The notes: a model not told the origin generated them from the sequence alone. Counted from the first letter of the stretch, positions 1-9,396 are shown. The stretch: DNA of 22,312 bases from Prosthecochloris sp. (GCA_015482705.2 JADMLA020000033.1:1-22312), one strand, 5' to 3'. Made by a program: numbers and translations.

Positions 1-95
1 GAGCCCGAGGATGTTTCAAGTGAGAAGGAAAAAGGAGATGGGTGGTAGGTAACAGGTAATTGGAAACAGGGAATGGAGGTGGTCGTTGGCGGGAA

Positions 96-249
96 GTCAT
101 GCCGGACTTGATCCGGCATCCATAGAGAAAAGCTGGAATGCACATGGATCCCCGGGTCGCGCTCCGCTTGCCCGAGGATGACGAAAAGAGGGGTGCCGTG
201 CCGCATCACGTGCGGCATCCATAGGAAGCCTGTGGATCCCCGGGTCACA
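96..249 (-). repeat. dispersed palindromic repeat, copy 1 (composite)
   Basis: Three modules occur in a row. Bases 96-123 form a hairpin (TGCCGGA 100-106 with TCCGGCA 112-118). Bases 144-183 are the reverse complement of the 39-bp module also present at 2512-2547, 10069-10107 and 10167-10205. Bases 199-217 form a second hairpin (TGCCGCA with TGCGGCA) whose sequence recurs at 2566-2593. A partial module (GGATCCCCGGGTCAC) ends near 249. The copies sit between genes, as expected of REP/MITE-like elements. No protein is implied. Confidence 0.75.
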
Positions 250-298
250 CTTCGGAACGTGAAAAACAATACTGTAACGAAAACGTAACGCCGTTTAT

Positions 299-327
299 TC
301 GACAATCTCTCGAAAGAAGAGTACTTT
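299..327 (+). promoter_or_regulatory. possible sigma-70 promoter for the nuclease gene
   Basis: A -35-like TCGACA (299-304) is followed after 17 bases by a -10-like TACTTT (322-327), about 33 bases before the ATG at 361. Both boxes are imperfect, so this is a tentative pattern match. Confidence 0.3.
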
Positions 328-360
328 GTTTTATTAGAGTCAATTTCGGTATTCACCAAT

Positions 361-1341
361 ATGCCCGAGCAAGCCCAGACAACAACAGCAGCAGTCGTGG
401 TAACGGTCACCGACGGTGACACGATCAGGGTAACGCTACCGGAAGCCGATAACCGGGAAGAAACCCTTAGAATACTCGCGCTCGATACCGAAGAGTGTTA
501 TAACGACAGTGATCGTTCCCAAAAAGAGATCCGTAAAGGTGGAAAACCGATTACCAACCTTGGAAACAGGGCAAAGGAAAGAGCACGTGACTTGCTGAGT
601 AAGGGTGATTCCATAACGCTGATCTTTCCGGACAGCTCCCCGATAGAAACCGCTATTGACAAACACAGGGGAAACTACGGCAGGCTTCTGTGCTATGTCG
701 AGCTCAATGATAAACGAGATTTTCAGGAAATCATGATTCGGGAAGGCTGGAGTCCGTATATGTCGAAGTACGGCTACGCACAGCCAGCTGAAAGACATTT
801 CACCTACATCAGGGCAGAAGCTCTGGCCCAGGCAGAAAGCAGAGGGATCTGGAGCTACCGGGTATTCAACGGAGAACGGTTTCGCCGATACGAAAGGCTG
901 CTTCCCTGGTGGCACCTTCGTGCGAGAGTTATCGAAACATTCAGGGCATACCAGACTCAAGACCCGCAGAGCAAGATCCTCAATTCGAGAATCGATTATG
1001 AGGAGATCTGCCGCAAAGCAGAGCAAGAAGAAAACACGACTATTTTTACCGAACTCCGTCAGATGACACTGCTCGATTCCGAAAAAGCGATTGTAACCTC
1101 CGGATCCGGTAAACAACCGTTCAAGCTTTTCATACCCGGCATGTACAGTTGGGAAGGACAGAAAATTCTTCGGCTACTCGAGCACCGCTACCTCACTACC
1201 GGCTATGACGGCTCGACAGTCGAAAAAGGCGGTACGAACTATGCTTACGTCAATGGACCTTTGAAACTCTACAATGGTGAGCCTGAAATCACCATAACAA
1301 AGGCATGCCAGATAACTGACGCCCCCCCACAGCGACAATAA
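361..1341 (+). CDS. thermonuclease (SNase)-like protein with extra C-terminal domain
   Basis: Residues 12 to about 160 form a staphylococcal-nuclease domain: DGDTIR at 18-23 (metal site), an R37...D42-T43...E45 segment matching the SNase Arg35/Asp40/Thr41/Glu43 pattern, and YGR with R108 in the place of catalytic Arg87. The family cleaves DNA or RNA using Ca2+. Residues about 165-326 are not part of a standard SNase; the end (LKLYNGEPEITI followed by KACQI) resembles the OB-fold nucleic-acid-binding pattern 'LYNGKPEI-ITSP-QI', so a binding domain is likely but inferred. No convincing signal peptide is seen, unlike secreted SNases. The ATG at 361 lacks a clear Shine-Dalgarno sequence. The gene stands alone between a repeat region and the M50 protease gene. 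Confidence 0.8.
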   Translation: MPEQAQTTTAAVVVTVTDGDTIRVTLPEADNREETLRILALDTEECYNDSDRSQKEIRKGGKPITNLGNRAKERARDLLSKGDSITLIFPDSSPIETAIDKHRGNYGRLLCYVELNDKRDFQEIMIREGWSPYMSKYGYAQPAERHFTYIRAEALAQAESRGIWSYRVFNGERFRRYERLLPWWHLRARVIETFRAYQTQDPQSKILNSRIDYEEICRKAEQEENTTIFTELRQMTLLDSEKAIVTSGSGKQPFKLFIPGMYSWEGQKILRLLEHRYLTTGYDGSTVEKGGTNYAYVNGPLKLYNGEPEITITKACQITDAPPQRQ

Positions 1342-1454
1342 AATCTTTTCTCCTTTTATTACCGCCGGTCGAATCCCTTCATCCCTGCACCATGTATTTC
1401 CTGCAAAAAACGTATACTTAACATCAGTTTTTCCGAACAATAGCACATTCAGAC

Positions 1455-2483
1455 ATGGGACAACAGTTGTCCTCGCGGAGACGTATACTCGCAGAACAGA
1501 ATTACATGCTGCATGCAGGCTTGCTCATCGCGACCCTTTTTACAACGCTCTGGGCAGGTGCCTTCTGGACAGGACACCCTGCAAGACTCGAAAGCGTTAC
1601 TGTATTTCTGCAGGATCTTCGCTACGGCATCCCATATGGTCTTTCACTCCTGGCTTTCCTCGGAACACACGAATTCGGTCATTTTTTTGCCGCTTTGCAC
1701 CACCGTATACGGGCCACGCTACCATACTTCATCCCGGTTCCTCCTCTTCCGTTTCTTTTGAGCCTTGGTACTCTGGGTGCCGTCATTCGCATCAAAGACA
1801 GAATTCCCAACACGAGAGCATTGTTCGATACCGGTATTTCAGGTCCACTCTCCGGTTTCGTCGTTGCTCTCGGTCTGCTTGTTTACGGTTTTACACATCT
1901 CCCTCCGATCGATTATATCTATTCCATTCACCCCGAATACAAGGCTTTGGGCGGCATTCCTTCTCCACCCCCTGAAAACACCCTTTTTCTTGGAAAGAAC
2001 CTGCTGTATCTCCTGCTTGAAAAAACGCTTGGCACTGCATACAGCCCTCCTATGACAGAGATGTACCACTATCCATATCTTTTCGCTGGCTGGCTGGGCT
2101 GTTTCGTTACAGCCCTGAATCTTCTCCCTGTCGGTCAGCTCGATGGCGGGCATATCATGTATGCAATGTTCGGCAAAAAAATCCATAGAATAAGCGCTCT
2201 GGCGTTTTTACTCATTATCACTGGGCTTGGATTACCGTCGCTTGGCCTGCTGCTTTTCGAACTTGCTTCTCCCGGCACAGCGTCGTTTATCCCTGAATCC
2301 GTCATAACCTGGTCATGGCCTGGCTGGATCTTGTGGTCGTTTATCCTGGCCAGGGTTCTTGGCACCGGTCACCCTCCTACAATGACGGATCACAAACTGT
2401 CTACCGGAAGAACGATTACCGGCTGGATCGCCATTATTATTTTCTTCTTGTGCTTTACCCCTGTCCCCTTTGGAATAACGTAA
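1455..2483 (+). CDS. M50 family (site-2 protease type) membrane zinc metallopeptidase
   Basis: An integral membrane protein of 342 residues with several hydrophobic segments. The zinc-binding motif HEFGH is at residues 72-76 within a membrane segment, and the second family motif NLLPVGQLDGGH is at 222-233, with Asp230 as the likely third zinc ligand. Site-2 proteases cut substrates inside the membrane, often anti-sigma factors or other regulators; the substrate here is unknown. No PDZ domain is evident, so it resembles the PDZ-less plant EGY/cyanobacterial type more than RseP. The first ATG (1455) was chosen; ATG 1506 is a possible alternative and would remove 17 hydrophilic residues. It lies 113 bases after the nuclease gene and may be transcribed alone. 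Confidence 0.85.
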   Translation: MGQQLSSRRRILAEQNYMLHAGLLIATLFTTLWAGAFWTGHPARLESVTVFLQDLRYGIPYGLSLLAFLGTHEFGHFFAALHHRIRATLPYFIPVPPLPFLLSLGTLGAVIRIKDRIPNTRALFDTGISGPLSGFVVALGLLVYGFTHLPPIDYIYSIHPEYKALGGIPSPPPENTLFLGKNLLYLLLEKTLGTAYSPPMTEMYHYPYLFAGWLGCFVTALNLLPVGQLDGGHIMYAMFGKKIHRISALAFLLIITGLGLPSLGLLLFELASPGTASFIPESVITWSWPGWILWSFILARVLGTGHPPTMTDHKLSTGRTITGWIAIIIFFLCFTPVPFGIT

Positions 2484-2501
2484 AACGCGGCATGAAATCC
2501 C

Positions 2502-2593
2502 TGTCTTCGTCGTCCTCTGACAAGCGAAGCGCGACCCGGGGATCCATCTTCTTCTGTGAGTCTCCATGGATGCCGCATCACGTGCGGCATGAC
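2502..2593 (+). repeat. dispersed palindromic repeat, copy 2
   Basis: Bases 2512-2547 match the 39-bp module of the family, with GCGACCCGGGGATCCAT at the 3' side. Bases 2566-2593 carry the second module, a hairpin of TGCCGCA and TGCGGCA around TCACG. The copy starts about 20 bases after the M50 gene stop and sits in front of folP. It is the reason the open frame of folP seems to extend far upstream, which I treat as non-coding. Confidence 0.75.
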
Positions 2594-2858
2594 TCCGGTG
2601 GAGTTGGACACCGCATCCCGGTATACTCCGAACAGATATTCCACCGAACGCCATGACTTTTTTGAACAATACGATACAACTTGCCGTACGATTTTTGGTT
2701 TTTCGGTTATTTTAGGTTCTGTTTCCATTTTGTCTTCCCCGGACTTGCGCCACAAATTCACCAAAGGTAACGTGCCCATGGATACTTCACGTAACAAAAA
2801 GAGTGGGACCGGAAACCGGAGAGACCACGAAGACAACAACATTGCATGTATCGAGCGT

Positions 2859-3806
2859 ATGAAACACACTAATTACCGACTGCAGTGCCGTGACCGGGAA
2901 CTCGACCTTACGGGGCAGGCAAAAATTATGGGTATTCTCAACAGTACACCCGACTCTTTCTTCGACGGAGGGTCACTCTCGACAGGATCCAGAACGATCG
3001 ATGTCGACCGTGCCGTCGAAAAGGGGCTGAAAATGATAGAAGAAGGAGCCGATATCATCGATATCGGTGGTGAATCCACAAAGCCCGGTGCTCTGAAAGT
3101 TGACGCTGAAGAAGAGCTTCGCAGAATCCTTCCGGTGATTCGTGAACTGAGAAGACAGTCGGACATTCTGATCTCGGTAGATACCTACAAAGCCACTGTC
3201 GCTGAACAAGCGCTTCTTGCAGGAGCACAGCTAATCAACGACATTTCCGGCTTCAGTTTCGATCCGGATATCGCCCAGGTATGCAGCCATTTTCACGCTG
3301 CGGCAATCCTGATGCATACATCCGGTGACCCCGCGAACATGAAATGGAGCCATCAGACACGAGCTGCAGGAACAGATATCCTGAATCGTGTAACGCATAG
3401 TCTGCTCGACCGCATACAACATGCGGAACAACAGGGAGTATGCAACATTATCGTCGACCCAGGGTTCGGGTTCGGCAAAAGTGTATTCGAAAATTATACC
3501 TTGCTCCGACGCCTTCATGATTTTCATACACTGAAACGTCCATTGCTTGCCGGACTTTCCAGAAAATCCTTTCTCGGCAAGGCACTGCAGAAACACCCCG
3601 ATCAGGCTGTTCCATCTCCTGACAAGAGGCTGACGGCAACCATAGCGGCCAACACGATAGCCCTGATCAACGGTGCCAATATCCTCAGAGTGCACGACAT
3701 CGAAGAAGCAGTACAGACTCTTGCAGTCACTTCATCGGTTAACGGGGGGAAACCTAAGCGCCCAGGCTCTCCTGGACATTCAGTGCAATCATATAATTTT
3801 TCTTAA
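2859..3806 (+). CDS. folP: dihydropteroate synthase
   Basis: Condenses p-aminobenzoate with dihydropterin pyrophosphate to make dihydropteroate in folate synthesis. All family motifs are present in order: MGILNSTPDSFFDGG (from residue 24), DIIDIGGESTKPGA, ISVDTYKA, INDISGF, ILMHTSGDP, IIVDPGFGFGKS, LAGLSRKSFLG and a final RVHDIEEA. The open frame extends back to 2556, but that part runs through a dispersed repeat. I chose ATG 2859, which gives 315 residues with the first motif at the normal distance. ATG 2778, preceded by AAGG, is a real alternative adding 27 polar residues. A short Pro/Gly-rich C-terminal tail follows the last motif. It heads the run folP-smc-HAD-nusB-phosphatase-nth. Its PABA substrate is made by the PabB-PabC fusion at 10875-12701. 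Confidence 0.93.
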   Translation: MKHTNYRLQCRDRELDLTGQAKIMGILNSTPDSFFDGGSLSTGSRTIDVDRAVEKGLKMIEEGADIIDIGGESTKPGALKVDAEEELRRILPVIRELRRQSDILISVDTYKATVAEQALLAGAQLINDISGFSFDPDIAQVCSHFHAAAILMHTSGDPANMKWSHQTRAAGTDILNRVTHSLLDRIQHAEQQGVCNIIVDPGFGFGKSVFENYTLLRRLHDFHTLKRPLLAGLSRKSFLGKALQKHPDQAVPSPDKRLTATIAANTIALINGANILRVHDIEEAVQTLAVTSSVNGGKPKRPGSPGHSVQSYNFS

Positions 3807-3918
3807 CTTTCTTCACACATGAAGGTGGAAGAATGTTTTCGGCAAAAGCCCCCACATTGTTGGGAACGACTGATTATGCCGATTGTCTCCTTCATCACGG
3901 TCAACTCAACACGGGCAA

Positions 3919-6900
3919 ATGTATCTTTCCAAAATCGAGCTCTTTGGTTTCAAAAGCTTTGCGCACAAAGTAAAGATCACTTTTGACAAAGGTCTCACCG
4001 CTATTGTCGGTCCCAACGGCTGCGGTAAAACCAATGTTGTCGACGCCATCCGCTGGGTTCTGGGAGAACAGAAATCATCTCTCCTGCGTTCGACAAAAAT
4101 GGAGAACATCATTTTCAACGGCTCGAGAAAATTCAAATCTCTGAGCATGTCCGAAGTCTCCATAACCATTGAAAACACACGAAACATCCTGCCGACAGAA
4201 TATACGGAAATCACCGTTACCCGAAGGGTTTACCGCAGCGGAGACAGTGATTATCTCCTGAATCAGGTTCCCTGCAGGTTGAAAGATATTCTCGATCTTT
4301 TTGCCGATACCGGTATGGGAAGCGATGCCTACTCCGTGATCGAGTTGAAAATGATCGAGGAAATCATCAATAACAGAAGCGATGAAAGGTTGCGGCTTTT
4401 CGAGGAAGCAGCAGGAATCACCCGCTACAAACAGCGTCGCAAACAGACATTCAAACAACTCGAAAACACTACCCGTGACCTTGAAAGAGTGGACGACGTT
4501 CTTGCAGAGGTCTCGAAAAAAGTCAGGAACCTGAAATCTCAGGTCAAAAAAGCCGAACAGCACCATCAGTTGAGTGCTTCACTCAAAGATCTGGACCTGA
4601 CCCTGAACAAGCTCAATTATGATGAATTTCTCGAAAAACTCCAGCCCCTTGAAACTGAAATAATCACTCAGGAATCCATCATCCAGGAGTTAACGGCAAC
4701 AATAGCCACTCAGGACAGTCTGTTGCAGAAATCAGAATTCGAACAGCTTGAACAGGAGAGCCTGCTTTCAGAAACGCAGACAGCACTGAACGAGAAAAAC
4801 AAAGCTTTTCATTCACTTGAAAAGCACATTCTGCAGTTGCAGGAACAGGAAAAAAACCTGCAGAACAACATCGTTCGCATCACCGGATCAACCGCCGAAA
4901 AACAACGCCAATCTCGGACGTTCGAAGAACAGGAACAAAAGCTTTCCCAGGAACTCGAACCTTATGAGAGCGACTGCCGTATACAAGAAAACGAACTGCT
5001 CATGCTCAAAAAAGAGCAAGAGAGCCTGCAAAGTACCTTGACCCAGTCAAAAGAGGAGGTTGAAAAAATACGGGAAGGCATCGCGGAACACCAAAAACAA
5101 GGTTCTTCACTCCATATTGCCCGGCAAAAGCTGGAAACGACAATGGACCACTTGCAAAATTCGATACGCCACCTCGAAAATCATAAGGAAGGACTTCGAA
5201 AAATCGTAGAAGAATCATTCCCGGCAAAACAAAAGCTTACCGAACGCATCGACACGCAAAAAACGGTCATTACCGCCGAAAAAAACGAGATTCTTTCACT
5301 GAAACAACTACAGAAGGATCTTAACGACCAGCTGGAAACAAAAAAAGAATTCCTTCTGAACGAACGTTCCCGGCACGATCACCTGAAAAACCGAATACTT
5401 CTCGCAAACTCCATACTCGATAACTACGAAGGATTGCCCGAGGGAATAGCATGGCTCGAAAAGGAAACGAGCATGGCCGGTTACGGATGTCTTTCCGATC
5501 TCATAGAACTTGACGATGCCTACCGGAAAGCCGTCTATGCACTATTCGGAGATTCACTGAGCTATTGCGTCTGCTCATCATTACAGGAAGCGAAAACCGG
5601 CATTGACTCATTATCACAGGCTGGAAAAGGCAAGGTAACCTTTCTCATACTCGACCTGCTCGATGGCTCCAAGCCGATAGATTACCCCGAAATCGAAGGA
5701 GCACAAAAAATCAAAAGCATTCTAAGCGTCCCCGCCGATCTGGATCACGCAGTTTCACTGCTCACCCAGTACTGTTACCTAACCCGTAACCTCGAAGTTG
5801 CAGAAAAGCTTGCTCTCGCAAACCCCGGTTGTACGTTCGTCACTAGGGAGGGCGAGAAAATTGGAGGGCGAGGCATTCTGTTTGGCGGAAGCAACTCCGA
5901 AAATGAAGGCCTTCGCCTCGGCAAAAAGGCCGAACGGGAAAAGCTCCTGCGAGAAGAACGAAAACTGAGTAACGAAATCAGCCAGGAGGAAGAGAAACTC
6001 GAATCTCTCAAAAGCCGGCTCCATGAAATCCATATCGACGAAAAAGAGCGCAGTCTGACGTCGCGAGAAAAAGAGCTCGGGGATCAGGAAAAAAAACTTG
6101 TCCGCATGGATATGGAGCATGCCTCTCGACAGCAAGATATCACACGGACGGAAAACGAAGTCGCTGAAGCCCGGAAACGCATGCGAACAATATCGGCTGA
6201 ACTCGAGGAACTGCTCCCGGAAATGGAAATCAGCCGCCAACGGCAGCACCAACTGCTCGAAACACTTGAAGAAGCACGACTCGGGCAAGGAAAACATGAA
6301 GAAACACTGTACCGTAAGAACCAGGAAATCCAGCGCCTGAACAATCACTATAAGGACAGTTTGCTCGAACTGGAAAAGCTCAGGCTGCGCATACACTCCT
6401 GTGAACAAAACCGCAAGTCACTGCTTGGGGAAAAAGAAAAAATGGAGACAGAAATATCCAACGCCCAAGCCTCTCTCGCTTCAACAACCGAGGCAATCGA
6501 AAAACACCGAAAGGAACTTGAAACCCTGGTGGTCCTGTCGGGAACAGAGCAGCAGAAGCTGAATGAAATGGAAACATGCTACCATGAATGCAAGCTGAAA
6601 AACCAGGAGAGAAGAAACATCCTCAGAGATTTGCGCCGCAAACACGAAGTGGAGGTGCAGGTTCACGGAGAACTGCAGCGGAAAGCTACCGATCTCGAAA
6701 AATCCATCGACGCTCTTGTCACGTCGGTTGAAACACGCTACAACTGCCGAATAGAAGATATCGAACAGCAAGCCCCTGAAAATTTCGACCGGAACCTTGC
6801 TCGAGAACAGATCGATGATATGCGATCACGGCTCGAACGATTCGGAGCGATCAATGAGCTCGCTCTCGAAGAATACGATACAGAGAAAGAGCGCCTCGAC

Positions 6901-7527
6901 TTCCTCACAGAACAAAAAGAGGATCTGTTGGGTGCGGAAGCGCAATTACGAGCGACAATCGAGGAAATCAATAAAACAGCGCTGAAAAAGTTCGAGGAGA
7001 CATTCTCAGCGGTGAGGAACAACTTTATCCGAATATTCCGGGAGCTGTTCGAGGAAACGGATGAAGCCGACCTTCTGCTCAGTGAGGAAGAAGACCCGTT
7101 GGAAGCACACATAGCGATTGTAGCGAAACCCAGGGGGAAAAAACCCTTATCGATCGAACAATTGAGCGGCGGAGAAAAAGCGCTGACCGCACTATCGTTA
7201 CTTTTTGCTATTTATCTGGTCAAGCCAAGCCCTTTCTGCATCCTCGATGAAGTCGATGCGCCACTTGACGACGCAAACATCGATCGGTTCATTAAACTTC
7301 TCAAAAAATTTGAGAATAACACTCAATTTATTATTGTTACGCACAATAAGAAAACCATGGCCTCTTCTCAAGCGCTTTATGGAGTGACCATGGAAGAAGA
7401 AGGGATCTCAAAGCTGATCCCGGTTAAACTTGGAAGAGCCCAATCAGAAGAATTTTCCGCTGGCAATGTTGAAGAAACTGGTTCTGTTCGACATAGACGG
7501 AACGTTGCTGCTCACAAACAGCAATAA
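3919..7527 (+). CDS. smc: chromosome segregation protein SMC
   Basis: A full-length SMC ATPase (1202 residues) that, with ScpA/ScpB in other bacteria, compacts and separates chromosomes. The N-terminal head begins MYLSKIELFGFKSF, with Walker A GPNGCGKT at residues 31-38. Two long Glu/Lys/Gln-rich coiled coils flank a hinge at about residues 500-670. The C-terminal head has the ABC signature LSGGEK (1082-1087) and Walker B FCILDEVDAP (1106-1115) followed by the D-loop. The frame is open from a TTG at 3883, but ATG 3919 starts exactly at the conserved N-terminus. The last about 20 residues extend past the conserved end and overlap the next gene by 62 bases in another frame. No scpA or scpB is visible here. 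Confidence 0.97.
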   Translation: MYLSKIELFGFKSFAHKVKITFDKGLTAIVGPNGCGKTNVVDAIRWVLGEQKSSLLRSTKMENIIFNGSRKFKSLSMSEVSITIENTRNILPTEYTEITVTRRVYRSGDSDYLLNQVPCRLKDILDLFADTGMGSDAYSVIELKMIEEIINNRSDERLRLFEEAAGITRYKQRRKQTFKQLENTTRDLERVDDVLAEVSKKVRNLKSQVKKAEQHHQLSASLKDLDLTLNKLNYDEFLEKLQPLETEIITQESIIQELTATIATQDSLLQKSEFEQLEQESLLSETQTALNEKNKAFHSLEKHILQLQEQEKNLQNNIVRITGSTAEKQRQSRTFEEQEQKLSQELEPYESDCRIQENELLMLKKEQESLQSTLTQSKEEVEKIREGIAEHQKQGSSLHIARQKLETTMDHLQNSIRHLENHKEGLRKIVEESFPAKQKLTERIDTQKTVITAEKNEILSLKQLQKDLNDQLETKKEFLLNERSRHDHLKNRILLANSILDNYEGLPEGIAWLEKETSMAGYGCLSDLIELDDAYRKAVYALFGDSLSYCVCSSLQEAKTGIDSLSQAGKGKVTFLILDLLDGSKPIDYPEIEGAQKIKSILSVPADLDHAVSLLTQYCYLTRNLEVAEKLALANPGCTFVTREGEKIGGRGILFGGSNSENEGLRLGKKAEREKLLREERKLSNEISQEEEKLESLKSRLHEIHIDEKERSLTSREKELGDQEKKLVRMDMEHASRQQDITRTENEVAEARKRMRTISAELEELLPEMEISRQRQHQLLETLEEARLGQGKHEETLYRKNQEIQRLNNHYKDSLLELEKLRLRIHSCEQNRKSLLGEKEKMETEISNAQASLASTTEAIEKHRKELETLVVLSGTEQQKLNEMETCYHECKLKNQERRNILRDLRRKHEVEVQVHGELQRKATDLEKSIDALVTSVETRYNCRIEDIEQQAPENFDRNLAREQIDDMRSRLERFGAINELALEEYDTEKERLDFLTEQKEDLLGAEAQLRATIEEINKTALKKFEETFSAVRNNFIRIFRELFEETDEADLLLSEEEDPLEAHIAIVAKPRGKKPLSIEQLSGGEKALTALSLLFAIYLVKPSPFCILDEVDAPLDDANIDRFIKLLKKFENNTQFIIVTHNKKTMASSQALYGVTMEEEGISKLIPVKLGRAQSEEFSAGNVEETGSVRHRRNVAAHKQQ

Positions 7528-8158
7528 CCGAAGGATACTCATCGATGCCCTGATGGCAGTCTACGGCACTGAAGGAAGTGCGCGCAGTCATAACTTCGCC
7601 GGTAAAATGGATAGTGTCATCATCTATGAAGTCCTTAAAAATGCAGGACTGAACGACTCACATATAACAGAAAAGTTCACAATAGTTAAAAATACCTATA
7701 TTGACCTTGTACAAAGGCAATTAGTCCCGGAAGACATAGAACTGATGGCAGGAATTCCAGAGCTTCTAGAAACACTTTCCGAAAGAAACGATATCGCTCT
7801 CGGCCTTCTGACCGGAAACTTTGAAGGCTCAGGCCGCCATAAACTCGCTCTGCCGGCTATAAATCATTTTTTTCCATTCGGTGCGTTCGCCGACGATGCT
7901 TATCACAGAAAAGATCTCCCTGCCGTGGCAGTCGAGCGGGCATATATCCAGACGGGAAAAAAGTTCAAGGGTGAAGAGGTAGTCATTATCGGCGATACCG
8001 AGCATGATATCACATGCGCCAGGGCCATACAGGCCAAATGTATCGCGGTGGCGACAGGCACCTATTCAGCCGAAAGGCTCAGTGTACATTCACCGGCTGC
8101 TCTTTTTGACGATTTCAGTGACACCGAAACGGTTGTCAATCGTATCTTAACCCTTTAA
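7466..8158 (+). CDS. HAD-superfamily hydrolase (phosphoglycolate phosphatase-like)
   Basis: A 230-residue HAD phosphatase. Motif I is FDIDGT (8-13, nucleophile Asp9), motif II is LLTGN, a Lys follows in YHRKD, and motif IV is IIGDTEHD; a helical cap lies between motifs I and II. The substrate cannot be read from sequence; phosphoglycolate or another small phosphomonoester is the usual guess for this subgroup. The open frame reaches back to a TTG at 7430, but ATG 7466 places motif I at the normal distance from the N-terminus. It begins inside the 3' end of smc, so the FDIDGT motif is coded in DNA that also codes the SMC tail. It is followed 18 bases later by nusB. Confidence 0.85.
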   Translation: MLKKLVLFDIDGTLLLTNSNNRRILIDALMAVYGTEGSARSHNFAGKMDSVIIYEVLKNAGLNDSHITEKFTIVKNTYIDLVQRQLVPEDIELMAGIPELLETLSERNDIALGLLTGNFEGSGRHKLALPAINHFFPFGAFADDAYHRKDLPAVAVERAYIQTGKKFKGEEVVIIGDTEHDITCARAIQAKCIAVATGTYSAERLSVHSPAALFDDFSDTETVVNRILTL

Positions 8159-8176
8159 CTCTTTGAAACCTCCCTT

Positions 8177-8683
8177 ATGAAAACCTACCGCCGAAGGATT
8201 CGTGAAAAAATCATACAAGCGTTACACACGCTCGAGTTGAGAGAAACAGATCTGGAAACGGCTTCCGACTGGCTGATCACAGCGGAAATTGCCGAGGACC
8301 CCAAGGCAGTCAGATTCTTCAAGGAATTGCTGCAATGCTGTATAGAGAACAAGGAGGAAATCGACAACTATATAGCGAAACATACCTTTAACTGGGACAT
8401 GAGCAGAATAGCGATTATCGATAAAAACATCCTGCGCATGGCTCTTGCAGAACTTCTTTACTTCGAAGATATCCCGCCCAAAGTATCTATCAACGAAGCC
8501 ATCGAAATCGCGAAAAAATTCAACAGTACGGACAAGAGCAGCAAGTTTGTCAATGGTATACTCGATGCCATTTTCAACGATCTCAAAAGTTCAGGTAAAA
8601 TCAATAAATGCGGCCGGGGACTCATCGATAATTCAAAAAACACCAAGCTGAAGCAAGGAGAAAAATCAGCAACGAAACAGTAA
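8177..8683 (+). CDS. nusB: transcription antitermination factor NusB
   Basis: An all-helical RNA-binding protein that with NusE (S10) binds boxA RNA and prevents early termination of rRNA transcription. The family pattern is clear: RRRIREKIIQALHTLE at the N-terminus, then WDMSRIAIIDKNILRMALAEL, PPKVSINEAIEIAKKF and SSKFVNGILDAI. It is 168 residues, somewhat longer than the usual 130-160, because of a polar Lys/Asn-rich tail after residue about 140. It starts at ATG 8177, 18 bases after the HAD gene, and is followed after 17 bases by a phosphatase gene, consistent with one transcript. No clear Shine-Dalgarno sequence is seen. Confidence 0.94.
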   Translation: MKTYRRRIREKIIQALHTLELRETDLETASDWLITAEIAEDPKAVRFFKELLQCCIENKEEIDNYIAKHTFNWDMSRIAIIDKNILRMALAELLYFEDIPPKVSINEAIEIAKKFNSTDKSSKFVNGILDAIFNDLKSSGKINKCGRGLIDNSKNTKLKQGEKSATKQ

Positions 8684-8700
8684 ACCGCGGTTTATCCTTC

Positions 8701-9396
8701 ATGGTCGACTCTCCTACAGAAAAAAAACGAATTATCGCGATCGGCGATATTCACGGCTGTATCCATTCCCTGCAGCGTCTTATAGACAAGCTCGAGCTGC
8801 AGGAAACGGATCAACTGGTTTTCCTCGGCGATTACATCGATCGAGGTAAACATTCTAAAGAAGTCATCGACTGCCTTCTGAAGTTACGCGAACAGTATCA
8901 CTGTTTCTTCCTTATGGGCAACCACGAGCGAATGTTTCTCGATTATCTCGAAACGCATGAGTCATCGCTCTGGTTGCGAAACGGTGGTATAGCCGTGCTG
9001 GAATCCTACAACAGCAAAGACGGGCTCGATCTACCTGAAAAGCATATAGCATTCATGAGATCCTGCAGGTACCACATCGAAACAGAGCATTTTTTCTTCG
9101 CTCATGGAGGCATCGACCCTGAAATGTCCATAAAAGATAACCTGCGGTACATGAAGCCTGAAGATTACTGCTGGATGAGAACTCACTTGCGCTCAAACTA
9201 TCTTGAAAACAACCGGTATAACTGGGAAAAAACCGTCGTCTGCGGTCACACTCCTCTTTCCCAACCGGTCTTACTTGAAAAACTCATCGCAATAGATACG
9301 GGATGTGTTTACAAGGACAGCCCTTCGTTCGGATGGCTGAGCGCGGTTATACTGCCGGAAAGAAGGATTGTGCAAACTGAAAACATCGACTTCTGA
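8701..9396 (+). CDS. PPP-type metallophosphoesterase (serine/threonine phosphatase-like)
   Basis: A 231-residue two-metal phosphatase. The PPP signature motifs are in order: GDIHG (15-19), GDYIDRG (43-49) and GNHE (73-76), followed by FAHGGID and CGHTP with their metal-binding histidines and a final IDTGC. Bacterial members resemble phage lambda phosphatase and PrpA/PrpB and may act on phosphoproteins or on nucleotides such as Ap4A; which applies here cannot be told from sequence. There are no signal peptide or membrane segments, so it is probably cytoplasmic. It lies 17 bases after nusB and 12 bases before nth, so it is probably cotranscribed with both. Confidence 0.88.
   Translation: MVDSPTEKKRIIAIGDIHGCIHSLQRLIDKLELQETDQLVFLGDYIDRGKHSKEVIDCLLKLREQYHCFFLMGNHERMFLDYLETHESSLWLRNGGIAVLESYNSKDGLDLPEKHIAFMRSCRYHIETEHFFFAHGGIDPEMSIKDNLRYMKPEDYCWMRTHLRSNYLENNRYNWEKTVVCGHTPLSQPVLLEKLIAIDTGCVYKDSPSFGWLSAVILPERRIVQTENIDF

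Larger units (their letters stand above)
1..360. other. gene-free region with repeats
   Basis: No credible coding sequence is visible. Bases 1-95 are purine-rich and featureless to me. Bases 96-249 carry the dispersed palindromic repeat described separately. Bases 250-360 precede the nuclease gene and hold a possible promoter. Confidence 0.6.

Noticed and set aside
2556..2858. Upstream extension of folP giving a 416-residue protein
   Set aside because: It runs through the dispersed repeat and a low-complexity stretch with no family similarity; the conserved DHPS start fits ATG 2859 (or 2778).
5779..6408. 209-residue - strand frame opposite smc
   Set aside because: A shadow of the smc coiled-coil codons; the Phe/Leu-rich composition is the expected antisense of Glu/Lys/Gln-rich coding sequence.
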